A stretch of DNA of 64,000 nt from Littorina saxatilis (taxonomy: Eukaryota; Mollusca; Gastropoda; Littorinimorpha; Littorinidae): contig NC_090260.1 of assembly GCF_037325665.1 (NCBI RefSeq), positions 33,997,934 through 34,061,933 on the forward strand. The letters are read 5' to 3'. The notes under the pieces are model-generated. The model was not told the DNA's origin. It saw only the letters and a list, made by a program, of their open reading frames with translations, and did not search any database. The position numbers and the translations under genes are program-made. Positions 32,577 through 44,645 of the stretch are shown in pieces. The number at the start of each line of letters is the position of its first letter. The first letter of the stretch is position 1.

Positions 32577-35500
32577 AGTGATGGGAGACAAGGCAGCAGA
32601 AGTCAAAGACAGCCTACCACAAAACACACATCCTACTTGCCTGAGCCCCTCTACCTTGTGTACCATATCCTCCTCAGTGTCCAACCTGGCAGTGTCAGAA
32701 AATTGCCAGCCCTGTGTTTCGTTTGACGACTGTCCTGAGCCTGACACCTCCCTCTGCCCTGCTAAAAAGAAACGCATTTCTGAAGAATCAAGAGAGATCT
32801 TTCAGACCGAGCATGGCGTTTCATCAACTCAACCATGCTGTGCAATAAGTTCACCAGAAAATTCCAGAAAAAGCTGCAAAGGAAAAGTGCCAAGAAATCC
32901 TGTAAATTATTTTCCCAAAGACAGCGCTCACACAGGGGCATACGCTCGTCAAGATTCTTTGAGCTCGGACTCTAATGAACAGTCTGTGACTGAGTCTGTT
33001 GCTGTGAGACAAGGAGGAGCTATGGAGCCAGTCAGGGATGAAATGGAAAAACCATCTTGCAGACAAAGAATAGTCTCCAGTGTGAGGCCTTCACGTGATC
33101 AGTTTCGTGATGGGAATGTGGACTGCTTCGATGTGTGCGAGCAGAAACTTGTCCAAACACAGAATCCGGCAACGTCAGAGAACACTCTTACGCCCTCACA
33201 GTACCACTGTCATGATTTTGGCAGGAGCCACAGAGAAACTGATGAAAATGCTGGTGAGCTTTTAACTCATCTTGATACATCTGAAGGCAATAGCAGTCTA
33301 AGGAAAATGAATGTCAGCTCTGTTGGTTGTTCAGGGGATGCGTCAAGTGAATTACCTTCTGCAAACAAAACTGAAAACAGAACATCTTTAGACTTGGGTC
33401 CTCAGTGGAGTGCAGGTGTACCCATTTCTTCAATTTCCAGTACACATGCAACCAACAGTAGCAGTGTTACTGTAAGTGATGGTGGAGACAATGAAAAGTC
33501 AAGCATGGAGAAGGTAGAGGTTATTCATACAGCTGCACTTTCAGGCTGGAGCACAGCCTCAGAAAAACAAGCAAGTCAATGTTATGCAGCAGGAACACCT
33601 TTCAGAATAGACTTCAGCAAATTAGGTGCAGGTTCATCCTTCAGTATAAACCTAAGTGCATCTTCGTCATCTTCTTCCAGCACTGACACATCAAACAGTC
33701 ATGGTTCGGGTGCAGGCGCACCCAGTTCAACATCAAGTGCAGACTGTGGCACAAATGCAACACATCAAGAACCTTCGCTTACATCAGTGCTTGCGCCAAG
33801 TACAGCTTATGAAATGGATACATCAGGATGCTCAGAGAGTAGTTCAGAATCTGCATCGAGTTCAGATGACTGGGCAAATCAATCGTCCGCAAGAGTGAAT
33901 TCAGCGAGAATTAACCCTCCGAGGATTCCTGCATCGTCACAAGGGCACGGCAAAGCAAGGAGAGAGGGAAAAGGTCGAAACCTGAAAAAAAAGACGCCTA
34001 GCTATGGGCTGAAAACAGACGCTGTCGATGCTCTGCTAGGCTTGAAGAGGTCGGAGAAAATGAAGATCAAACAGCTTCCAGGTAGACACAGAACCAAAAA
34101 GTACTCCTCCTTCAGTGGAGCAGACAAAGCAAACCAACTGTTTCATGTCGGCAAAGAGTTCATCACTATCGACGACCTTCCCCTCATTCTCCTGGTTCAC
34201 ATATTCTCCTTTCTCCCCATAGCAACCAGAGTGAGCAGAGTCAGCCTGGTTTGCAAGAAATGGCAGGTGGCGGTCTTAGACCCCTCTCTCTGGCGCCGAT
34301 TGGATTTGAGAAACTTGCCGCGCTTGAAAGACGGCATGTTGTTAAAGCTGGCTTCCCTGAGCGACCGAGTGTCTGCACTGATTTTGTCTGATGGGCTTTC
34401 CACGCTTTTGACTGACGACGGAGTGGTCAAGGCTCTTCAACAGTGTCCTCATCTGAAGAAGGTCAAGTTTAACAGGTAGAGTGAAACCCCCTCTCCCCAC
34501 CCTCTTCCTCAACAATATGAACACACTTATACTCTTGATGTCTAAAACTTATGCTGAAACAACAACTTAGGATGCAGACAGACAAATAAATAGAGAGAGA
34601 CACACACTGCGACCTCGCAGCATCCTCGCTTCGCCTTTTCTTTTCTGTCTCTCCCTTTCTGTCTTTCCCCCTCCTGAAAGCTGGTCACTCTAACTTTTTT
34701 TTGTACAAAACAAGTGATCATTCTTTTATTGTGCAGATGTTTCTTTTTCTCGGACGAGGCGTTTGAGAGTGTGGGTCATGCCTGTCACAACCTGGTGTGC
34801 CTCAACCTCAGCGGCTGCTTCACTGTCACAGATAAAACACTTCTGGCTGTGAGTAGCCTGTCCATAGCCATAATGCATTTTGGTCATGGCATTTATTGTC
34901 TGTCTGCATAGACCTTTGTCTGTATCTGTTTGAAAAAATGTTTGTGTGTTACTGTTAGGGATTGCGAAAGTTTCATTATTTCCACTAGCCCAACGCCTTT
35001 AAAATGGGCAAGTCTTTTTTTTTTTAAATCACTAGCTCACAGAAATGTCTATTGCATAATATATACATGTATAACATTTAACAAGCGGGCAACTAACAGA
35101 TATCGATATTAATACAGGTCACATTAGGATCACGTTTATGGTTTAGGTCAACAAATAGGAAATCAACGTTCTCTTGAACATTATTTTATGAAGCTATAAC
35201 AGCAAACTTTTTTTTTAATTCTCAAATACACACGAAGAGTGAGTGGTATTTATAAGCATTTGCTTTTGATGTGTGGTCACAGATCAGCGAAGGGTGTCGA
35301 CAGCTGCAGGACCTGGACATTGGTCAGTGTGCCAAAATCACAGACAGCGGTGTGTGTGCAGTGGCCAGGGGCTGTGGTCATCTGACACGCTTCAGGCTTG
35401 ACCAGTGTGGCAAGGTGAGAGAATGGTAGAGAGTGTCCGGCAGTCCGGCTCAGTACAGTCTTACTTGTGAAACTATACACTCCATTCCATAGTGCAGGCA

Positions 35501-36431
35501 CGACTGTGTTAAAGAGTGTCCGGCAGTTCGGTGTGACGCGTTCAGCTTTCTCCCAGCATTCATCTTTCTGATTCGATATGTTGTATCCTGGTCAAATTAA
35601 AGAAGTACGCTTATTTTAAGGAAGAAAAGCAGGTAAGTTTCTTGTGAGTAAAAGAAACTGGTTGTGAAATTTTACAGATTTCACCCCAAAATTTGATTTC
35701 TTTGAAACGTGCACCGAGTGGTTACATCCCTTGAATGAGAAGGGAAGGAATTTTGGGATGAAGCAAATTTCTAAGTTTAAATAATAAAAAATTTGGTTAA
35801 AAAAATTTGACCCCAAGAATGCAAAGTACCTTAAACTCAATCATCAGTACTATATGGAAAGGAGGGGGGATTTTCAGTGTGGAATTTATACAGGTACGAC
35901 TGTCATGTTTTGGGGGCAAGATGAAATTGGACGCACTGCATACAGGGAACTTCCACTCCATTGCATTCCACTATGTTCCGAATTCAGAATATCCTGATGA
36001 CATGCTTTGTTCATGGACTGAAACTCACATGTACACTCATATTTTGGGGGGATTTTTACGTTTATGATTACTTTAATCCCACCAATTAGGCAGCCATATG
36101 CTGATTTCGGGGGAAGCGTGCTTGGTATTTTTGTGTTTCTATAACCCACCAAACTCTGACATAGATTACATGATCTTTTCTGTGTGCACTTGGTCTTGGC
36201 TGTAGATGTGTGAAGATGTTGTGGTGTGTTGGCTGTAGATGTGTGAAGATGTTGTGGTGTGTTAGCTGTAGATGTGTGAAGATGTTGTGGGTGTGTTGGC
36301 TGTAAATGTGGTGTGTTGTGCAGCTGACCAACAGTGCGGTGGAGGCAATCGCTGAGGGCTGCCCTCAACTGCAGTACCTCCACCTCCTGTCATGCTCCCT
36401 CAATGATGCTGGTATTCTGCACCTGGCCAAG

Positions 36432-36507
<76 letters not shown>

Positions 36508-38711
36508 AAACATTTTTTATACTGTGCAAGTAAAGAAAAGAAAGTCGAAAAATGAAGAAAAGACTGACAAGTCCTGATTTGTAGGTGGAAGTACATGCTG
36601 TGTCACTGTGTGTGTGTGTGTTTTTGTGTGTGTGTGAGTATTTTTGTGTGTGAGTGTGTGTATGTGTATGTTTGTGTGCACTCAATCCCACCTCAGTGTA
36701 TTAAATTCAGACATTTATTAACTGTACCAGTAAGGGAAAGAAAGGAAAAAGAAGAAGAAAACAGTGACAAGCATACAGATAAAAAGTAACACACACACAC
36801 GCAATGGGCAGCAAACATTCTTTACAACACGACACAATACCATCGTCACTCTTACTCTCTCTCCACAGCTGACCAAACTGGCGGTACTGGACATCTCCAA
36901 CGTGTCTCAGCTGAGTCCGCGCGTGGTGGAGAGAGTGACCGCGTCCTGCCCACACCTGGAGACGCTGGCCATCTCACTCAATCGTGCCATCGATGACCAG
37001 TGTCTCAAGCACATCGTCCAGCACTGCCCTCGCCTCAAGTGTCTGTCGTGTGTCGCCTGTAGTCTCTCCGATGCTGGTAAGCTGTGTGTCATTTCTTCTT
37101 CTTCTTTTCCTTCATTACTTTTGTGCAATAGCCCTATTTGTACTACATGTGAGGTGGACACAATTTAAACGCGGTGGAGTGTGTGTTTGTGTGTGTACGC
37201 GTGTGTGTGTGCACGCGTGCGTGTGTGTGTGTGCACGCGTGCGTGTGTGTGTGTGCACGCGTGCATGTGTGTGTGTGTGCACGCATGCATGTGTGTGTGT
37301 GTGCACGCATGCATGTGTGTGTGTGTGTGTTTGTGTGTGTCAGAACGTCTGAGAGCACTTGTGTTTTGTTTCAATCTTTTGAATGTACTCAAGCCAAGAA
37401 TGTTTCTGCACATGGTTGAAATAAAATCTTATCTTATCTTCTTCTCCTTCTTCTTCTGCGTTAATGGGCTGCAGCTCCCATGTACACTTGTGTTTTGCAC
37501 TAGTGGGTGTTTAGCGGACTTACTGTTTCTGTTCCTGCCATTTTGGGGCTTGTGTGTTCACCCAAAGGGGGATAAGGCACCAGCAGGTCAGCACATAAGC
37601 TGACCTGGGAGATAGGAAATATCTCCTCCCTTAGCCCACCTGGCGCAGCCAGACCCTTAACCCACCAGGCTATTGCGTCTATGTTTGATTTGAAACTTAT
37701 TGTTACTTTTGAACCCATGGCAAAAAATCCGAGGGTTGCTTTGTAAATGAAAACTTTGTAAATGCCTCTCGATCAGTGCCTGCCAAATCATATTTGTAGA
37801 GCATTTTCCAGTCTGTTTTGTTCTCTGCTTTAGCACACAAAAGACCTCTATGCCTGAACTACACCTAAACACACGCACACACATCAGTAGCAACTCTTGT
37901 GTCCACTAACTTTCGCCACTGGAAAGAAGCGACCTAAATTTCCCATCAATAGGATAATAAAGTTAGGAGAAGTAATTAACATGAACAAAAGTTCTATTTT
38001 GCTTCACTGTGTACTCACTGTACTGTATTGTTACAGGTTTACATCACAATCTGGAGCGCCAGGATGTGGCATGGTGTAGCGATATCACCGACCGAAATTT
38101 TTTTATTTTTTTATTTTATTTTATTTACGAGGATTTATATCGCGCACGTATCGCACCACACAAGGCGACTCAAGGCGCATGTTACCTATTAATGCCGTGT
38201 GAGATGGATTTTTTTTTACACAATATATCACGCATTCACATCGGCCAGTAGATCAACAGCCTATAGGCGCTGCATTTCACGGCCTATTATTCCAGGTCAC
38301 ACGGGTATTTTGGTGGACATTTTTATCTACTCCTATACAATTTTGCCAGGAAAGACCCTTTTGTCAATCGTGGGATCTTTAACATGCATACCCCAATGTA
38401 GTGTACACATCGTCGAGATATTAATTGTGTTGAACTGTATTGTTACAGGTTTACATCACATTGCACGCCACGCGGCCAATCTGGAGCGTCTGGATGTGGC
38501 ATGGTGTAGCGATATCACCGACCACGGTATCGTCGAGATCTCTGCCGCCTGCCCTCGCCTGCGTTACCTGGGAATCATGCGATGCGGACTGATCACCATG
38601 GCAACAGTGGAAGAGCTTCTGCTGCAGTACCCTCACATCCAGTACTCCAACTTTGAGCTGGACTCACGAAGACTTCTTGGGAGAGCGGCCAAGGAGGGTT
38701 TTAGAACTTAG
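32545..38711 (+). CDS. FBXL17: F-box/LRR-repeat protein 17, complete coding region
   Basis: Six plus-strand exons, 32545-34475, 34737-34848, 35283-35414, 36324-36431, 36869-37076 and 38449-38711, join in phase to 917 codons plus TAG. Residues 1 to about 535 are a Ser/Thr-rich, probably disordered region with a basic stretch near 475. The F-box spans about 539-590 ([16 protein letters not shown], then SLVCKKW and LWRRLDL) and should bind SKP1. Leucine-rich repeats of the AMN1/FBXL type fill 600-885, and the tail [13 protein letters not shown]...[11 protein letters not shown] matches human FBXL17 closely, including the C-terminal helix that in the human protein embraces BTB domains. The family is the substrate receptor of SCF-FBXL17, which removes aberrant BTB dimers. 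The long N-terminus makes it larger than human FBXL17 (about 700 residues). An acceptor at 32533-32534 implies an upstream non-coding exon. The gene is divergent from FER. Exon 4 is squeezed between a minisatellite and a (GT)n tract. Confidence 0.93.
36008..36197 (-). mobile_element. SINE body fragment
   Basis: Minus-strand tail and body of the same SINE family, headless. The 33-base minisatellite before FBXL17 exon 4 starts where it ends. Confidence 0.6.
36198..36323 (+). repeat. 33-base minisatellite forming the acceptor of FBXL17 exon 4
   Basis: The unit GGCTGTAGATGTGTGAAGATG... starts at 36198, 36231, 36264 and, degenerate, 36298. The last unit runs into TTGTGCAG, the acceptor for 36324, so there is no normal pyrimidine tract. 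Confidence 0.8.
36432..36506 (+). repeat. (GT)n starting at the donor of FBXL17 exon 4
   Basis: GTAT followed by more than 30 GT units directly after exon 4. The donor is part of the microsatellite. Confidence 0.9.
37170..37342 (+). repeat. (GT)n with GCACGCGTGC interruptions
   Basis: GT repeat broken by regular GCACGC(G/A)TGC palindromes, in FBXL17 intron 5. Confidence 0.85.
37436..37672 (-). mobile_element. Rearranged SINE copy
   Basis: Minus-strand tail, part of the body and GGTCAGC/CCACCAGG head-proximal words, with the middle missing. It lies in FBXL17 intron 5. Confidence 0.5.
38037..38420 (+). pseudogene. Duplicated start of FBXL17 exon 6, split by a SINE-like repeat
   Basis: The acceptor region and first about 75 bases of FBXL17 exon 6 (38449 on) are repeated 412 bases upstream. 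The copy begins at 38037 after the same TATTGTTACAG acceptor, lacks an 18-base stretch, runs to about 38093, is interrupted by a repeat (38094-38408) and resumes with 12 bases at 38409-38420. It cannot encode the LRR, but its acceptor still looks usable. Confidence 0.8.
38094..38408 (-). mobile_element. SINE-like repeat inside the duplicated FBXL17 exon segment
   Basis: Same sequence as 5213-5500 (CGAGGATTTATATCGCGCAC to TGTAGTGTACAC) with a T-rich tail on the left. The head is missing. Confidence 0.7.
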
Positions 38712-39029
38712 TCGACAGCACAGATTGTGCTGAATAAGAGGTGTGAATTTTAAGAATAAGTCCGCATAGATTTTGTGATTTGTAATTTTCACATATGTGG
38801 CAGTGTGCAAAGTTAAAAGCTGAGAGGGTTTTAAGGACAGAGTCTTGGTAGATTTTTTGGTTTGTGATTCGTCTGTGTATTCAGTTGAGAGTTGAGAGGG
38901 TTTTGGGACTGAGTTGGCATAGATTTTTTGGCGATTTGTGATAAAGAACTTGTCTGTGTGTTGAGTTAAAGAGTTGAAGGTGCTCTTTCTGCTTGACCGA
39001 AGCAGCGTTTTATTTAATTGTACAGCTCC

Positions 39030-39206
39030 AGTGGTACCTGCGATGAAAGGACACCCTTGGGACCAGCCAAAAGTGTCCCCACATTGCAGGTGGCCTGTCA
39101 TGACAGGTATACTTTGGTAGAGATAACAGAAAAAGGGACAACATAAGGTGTCCTTTTAAGGGAGGTGTCCTCTCATCAGAGGGGCCACACATCGCAGGTA
39201 CCACTG
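39030..39206. repeat. Inverted-repeat element
   Basis: CAGTGGTACCTGCGATG at the left and CATCGCAGGTACCACTG at the right, TA follows on the right. MITE-like, in the FBXL17 3' region. Confidence 0.55.
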
Positions 39207-39243
39207 TATTCACATTTATACCGTCTACTGTTTTTGTTGATTG

Positions 39244-39257
39244 GTGTGTGTGTGTGA

Positions 39258-39338
<81 letters not shown>

Positions 39339-39370
39339 AGTGTGTGTGTGTGAGTGAGTGTGTGTGAGTG

Positions 39371-39414
<44 letters not shown>

Positions 39415-39432
39415 ACAGTGTGTGTGTGTGTA
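39244..39432 (+). repeat. (GT)n tract
   Basis: About 190 bases, downstream of FBXL17. Confidence 0.9.
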
Positions 39433-39978
39433 AAGTTCTTTTGTAGACAGAGACATATTGCTGGAAAAAGCAGTGAACAACTTGATTCAGGTTGTAGCCA
39501 GTGTAGAAAAAAAGCCGTTCAGCTGTGAGATGTAAGCAGCTGAATCGATTTCCTACAAGTAGGTGTTGGTTGTAGGCCCTGATACATTGCAGGAGCAGAT
39601 TACAGCTATTTATCCTACATACGTGTGAGAGACCACTCATTACATAACAATATCGTTCAAACCACACGTGTGTATATCATGAAAATGAGCTCATGTCAAG
39701 CAAGTCCCCTGGCAGGGACCTGTTTTTCCACTGCTTGTGATGCCAAAGTCACCGAGACAAACGTCATTATGGAAAAACATTTGCGCTCGCTAATTCCCCT
39801 CAATGAATTTTTAGAACTAACACGTCACAGTGCACTTTACAGATTGACGTCGTTTCTTTGCTTTGACGTAAGAGATTGTACAAGGCTATGGAAGAGATCG
39901 AAGTTCCAAAAGAAGCGTTTTCTCAACTGCGGGACGTTTTGAGTGAAATACACGTAAGTACAGTTTGTAGGATAAACA

Positions 39979-40125
39979 GAATACTACATGGCTTGCTGTG
40001 TTTACCAGATTTACACTCGTTGCTTTTTCAAATAGTGAACAGCTCGCTTTTGCTCGCACTAGTTCAATATTTTTTAAAAACAACTCGTGTAAATCTGGTA
40101 CGACACAGCAAGCCATGTAGTATTC
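39979..40125. repeat. Foldback inverted repeat
   Basis: Arms of about 45 bases starting GAATACTACATGGC. Confidence 0.8.
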
Positions 40126-40767
40126 TCTATATATGACAGGGTGTGCACAATACTATTTAAACAGAACTTTTTTGTACATTGTCGTACATTTGTCAGTCCC
40201 ATAAAATATGTACAACATGATGTTAAAAAAGTTAACCTTCATCATGCTACCTGGGTTGTTAACGACCTGGAGCCTCACAAAACTGTCTGTATATGCATCT
40301 CTGAAACTGGAGATTGTGATCGAGAATTCTGAAACTCTTCAGGATATTGGTCAAAGGACAGACAATTTGAATGGTTATTATTACTAAGGGTTGCATATTA
40401 TCTGTGTTAGATATTGGCTATGTTCTAAGCATATTGTATGTTCAGAAACCACGGGCTCGCTCATAAAGAAAAAATGAAGACATCAAGCGTGCTCGTAATA
40501 GCACTAAATTGACTGTACAGTATTAGTTCATCTCTCAGACGAGATATTTTAAATGCCCTGTATGTCTGGCTGTGTGTGTGTTTGTGTGATTTGAAAAGTA
40601 AACCTTTGATATCTGTCCATATTTTTAACAATCATGCGAGAATAAACACATCAAGGGCTGGCATTTTGATCTCTGACTGATCGCCAAAGTACGGCTCCTT
40701 TAAATAATCACAGCAGACTTCACCCAATGTTGCTGAAAAAATCTTGAAAAACAAGTGCTATTAATTA

Positions 40768-41139
40768 TTAGTACCCCCGCGGGTTAGGGGGAAGAATTTA
40801 CCCGATGCTCCCCAGCATGTCGTAAGAGGCGACTAAGGGATCCTGTTTCTCCTTTTACCCTTGTTAAGTGTTTCTTGTATAGAATATAGTCAATGTTTGT
40901 AAAGATTTTAGTCAAGCAGTATGTAAGAAATGTTAAGTCCTTTGTACTGGAAACTTGCATTCTCCCAGTAAGGTCATATATTGTACTACGTTGCAAGCCC
41001 CTGGAGCAATTTTTTGATTCGTGCTTTTGTGAACAAGAAACAATTAACAAGTGGCTCTATCCCATCTCCCCCCCTTTCCCCGTCGCGATATAACCTTCGT
41101 GGTTGAAAACGACGTTAAACACCAAATAAAGAAAGAAAG
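40768..41139 (+). mobile_element. SINE-like interspersed repeat
   Basis: Starts GTACCCCCGCGGGTTAGGG and ends CGTTAAACACCAAATAAAG(AAAG)n. Its last 60 bases recur at 32065-32129, which shows it is dispersed. Confidence 0.55.
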
Positions 41140-41403
41140 AATTATTTAAGTACCACCCCTGCCTTTCTCCGTGTCGGTACCTGTGATCTTGTCGCAACAT
41201 TGTTGTTCTGAAAGAGAGTGATGAAGTGTTTTTTCCTGAATGTCCCAGAAGGAAAGACACACCTCTGGTCTGCGCTTTGATCTCAGACTATCCGAGTTAG
41301 CATGCACCCTTCACAAGAAGATGGATACATGACGCGACACAACCGTTCTCTTATGTAGTTCTCAAGCCTCTTCTGTTACTGACGCATATACTTTTCTTTG
41401 TCC

Positions 41404-41832
41404 TAGGGCGGGGACGAAGCTCAGTTGGTAGCGCGCTGGCTTTGTAGCCAGTTGGTTGCTATCAGCGTGGGTTCGATCCCCACGTTCGGCGAGAGATTTA
41501 TTTCTCGGAGTCAACTTTGTGCAGACTCTCTTCGGTGTCCGAACACCCCCGTGTGCACACATGCGCACGAAAAAGATCCCACGTTCACAGCGAAAGTCTC
41601 AGGGCTTGGAAAACACGCAGACACGCATGCATCATCTCTCGTCTCCGATTATCATGATCGTATTTGGATACTTTGACGAGACAAACCCAATGCTGGTGTG
41701 TCGAAGAAGACAGCCACAGCGGGCTTGTTCGAATCAAAGTATCACACCATATCTTCAACGTATTACCAATACCTGTCCCAATATAGACCAGTTGGTCTAA
41801 GAGGACGTTAAACCTTAATAGTCAGTCTTCTT
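41404..41832 (+). mobile_element. tRNA-derived SINE, type B head with a different tail
   Basis: GACGAAGCTCAGTTGGTAGC and GGTTCGATCC head, GAGTCAACTTTGTGCAGACT join as in type B copies, then a different tail ending GAGGACGTTAAACC. Confidence 0.65.
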
Positions 41833-42611
41833 TGTCCTTTAAGTCTGGGAACAGGACTCACATATTTACTCATCAAAAATGTTTGTAGGGATTTATATTT
41901 TATAACATGAGAGGTTAACAAACCATTAGGGATGTGCTATATTACTGTCTGTTAATTTCTTTGTTCAAGTGTCAATGTTCAAGTTCTGATGCATTTGACA
42001 TTCCTAGTCTTGAGGCTGTGAAAATGTGTTATTTGGTTTATTTGGTATGAATAAATATTAGAGATGATGAAGTGGATTGAGATGTTTGTTTGGATTTTAT
42101 TATACTCTGTGGGGAGAGAGAGTGTGATTGTGTGTATGCCAGAGTAGGAGTGAATTCAGAGAGAAATTGTTAAATTTGTAGACATGCATTCAAACAAGCT
42201 CAAATTCATTCACAGACGCAGATTTGTCAACTTAATAACTTTTAATAAAGTTCATTTGTGGCCATTTCTGCGAAAAGGGACCTTGTTGACAAATTTATCG
42301 ATTTTGAGTTTTGGATTTTATTTGACAGACTGTTATATTTAGAACGTGATGTGAGAATTTCAGACCTTAAAATTTATTTTTCACGGAGTTATGACCCTTT
42401 TTTGGAGATACCCCCAAAATGACTTAAAATGGCCAAACTTTTAAAAACAAACTTTTGCCGGGAAATAGTAAGTTCAAGCATCTGCCGTTATTACTTGTAT
42501 GGTTTTAGGTCAAAATAATGTTTCATTCCAGAGTTATTGCCCTTTTTGTAACGTTACCCTAATTTTTACTTTTTCGTCTTTTTCTATCATTCTCTCCTCC
42601 CATGCAGAAGA
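41833..42611. other. FBXL17 downstream region
   Basis: AT-rich, no coding signal. Contains the left arm (42251-42276) of a distant inverted pair with 55103-55128. Confidence 0.5.
42050..42055 (+). terminator. Possible distal polyadenylation signal of FBXL17
   Basis: AATAAA in an AT-rich stretch 3.3 kb past the FBXL17 stop. Nearer AATAAA words (for example near 41127) sit in repeat tails. The true end of the transcript is unknown. Confidence 0.2.
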
Positions 42612-43454
42612 AACAAGTCGCGTAAGGCGAAATTACTACATTTAGTCAAGCTGTGGAACTCACAGAATGAAACTGAACGCACTGCATTTTTTTCACAATC
42701 ACCGTAGTCCGCCGCTAGTGCAAAAGGCAGTGAAAGTGACGAGCCTGTTTAGCGCGGTAGCGGGTGCATAGCACACTTTACTGTACCTCTCTTCGTTTTA
42801 ACTTTCTGAGCGTGTTTTTAATCCAAACATATCATATCTATATGTTTTTGGAATCAGGAACCGACAAGGAATAAGATGAAATTGTTTTTAAAACGATTTC
42901 GTAAACTTAATTTTAATCATAATTTTTATATTTTTAATTTTCAGAGCTTGTTTTTAATCCGAGTATAACATATTTATATGTTTTTGGAATCAGAACATGA
43001 TGAAAAATAAAAAAAAAAGTAATTTTGAATCGTTTTATAAAAAAATATTTTTAATTACAATTTTCAGATTTTTAATGACCAAAGTCATAAATTAATTTTT
43101 AGGCCTCCATGCTGAAATGCAATACTGAAGTCCGGCCTTCGTCGAAGATTGCTTGGCCAAAATTTCAATCAATTTGATTGAAAAATGAAGGTGTGACAGT
43201 GCCGCCTCAACTTTTACAAAAAGCCGGATATGACGTCATAAAAGACATTTATCGAAATAAAAAATAAAAAATCTGGGGATTTTATACCCAGGAACTCTCA
43301 TGTAAAATTTCATAAAGATCGGTCCAGTAGTTTAGTCTGAATCGCTCTACACACACACACGCACAGACACACACACACACATACACCACGACCCTCGTCT
43401 CGATTCCCCCTCTATGTTAAAACATTTAATCAAAACTTGACTAAATGTAAAAAC
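42612..43454 (-). mobile_element. Helentron-like non-autonomous element, family 2, copy 2
   Basis: Co-linear with 946-1812 throughout, with a (CA)n rather than (CACG)n tract near 43350-43384. It lies downstream of FBXL17. Confidence 0.65.
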
Positions 43455-43869
43455 AATCAGCCATATGATTTTTGTCTCGAATATTTCTTCTTCTTTCATA
43501 CTACCTCTCCCCCCTCCATGTTCTATTCTTTCTTCACCGACACACATACAAACACAAACTATTTGAGGCTGTCTGCTGAAAACAATACACACACAAGTTG
43601 TGGTACTTCTAAATTTCATAACAAGGATTAATTGTTCAGTTTCCTTGGTAAATACAGCTTCCAGTTGTAGAAAGTAACACATGGTGCTGTGTGTCCTTGC
43701 ACACGTGGGTCTGTCAGTCTGTCCATCACTTCACTGAATTGAAAATGTCATCCGTGCACTCTGCTATCGAACGTCTCCCTTTACTTTCAACAAACTGAAA
43801 TGCCAATCAGGGTCGAACTTGATGTGGCCGACGATCAAGACATTTTCAAAATGGATTTGTGCTGTTCAT

Positions 43870-44111
43870 TCACACACAAAACTGCATGCCTAAGTATTGA
43901 TGCACCATGCCGAAGACTGAAGTTGCTACCCTCCTCTGTACCCCTGCCTCATTCGCAAGGTAGACGATTTGCTTCTCTGAAACAAAGGCAACCACAGAGT
44001 TGATCAACATATTATTTACTAACCACTATTTGCACAGCTCAAGTCTGGTTTTGGGTACCTGTCCACTTGCCATTTCTAAGCTGGTATGGTATGGTGACAT
44101 TATCGAAAATG

Positions 44112-44192
<81 letters not shown>

Positions 44193-44581
44193 TGTGTCTG
44201 TGTCTGTGTGTGTGTGTGTCTGTGTGTGTGCTTCTTTGTTGGAGAAAACAGCACATAAACACAAATATAACTGTATTGCTCCCCCCCTTTTTTTTAAAGT
44301 ACTGACAAATTGTTAAGTATTAATATGTCTTTACCTACTGAGCAAAGTCCCAAGGGTAAACCATGCTGATTTCCTTGGAACTGGAACCGGCTGGACATTG
44401 CTGTTGCCCCATTCTGTCGAACACCTGCTTTGTGGCCAGGCACTTCTGTCTTTTGTTGTTGCACTGTCCGGTGAATTGCTGGACTTGTTTGCTGTTCCAC
44501 GCCTGCAAACTGAGAGAAAGAGAGTAACATTGGTTGAATAAAAAAAAGAGGAATTTAAAAACATACTACACGTACACACAT

Positions 44582-44645
<64 letters not shown>

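Noticed and set aside
39876-39953. Possible plus-strand coding exon (KAMEEIEVPKEAFSQLRD) ending at GTAAGT
   Set aside because: No acceptor in frame, no partner exon, and it runs into a foldback repeat. Too weak to call.
41404-41495. tRNA gene candidate
   Set aside because: Same reason: a SINE head followed by a repeated body.
44582-44645. CRISPR-like regular repeats (ATC)n
   Set aside because: Simple trinucleotide repeat without spacers in eukaryotic DNA.
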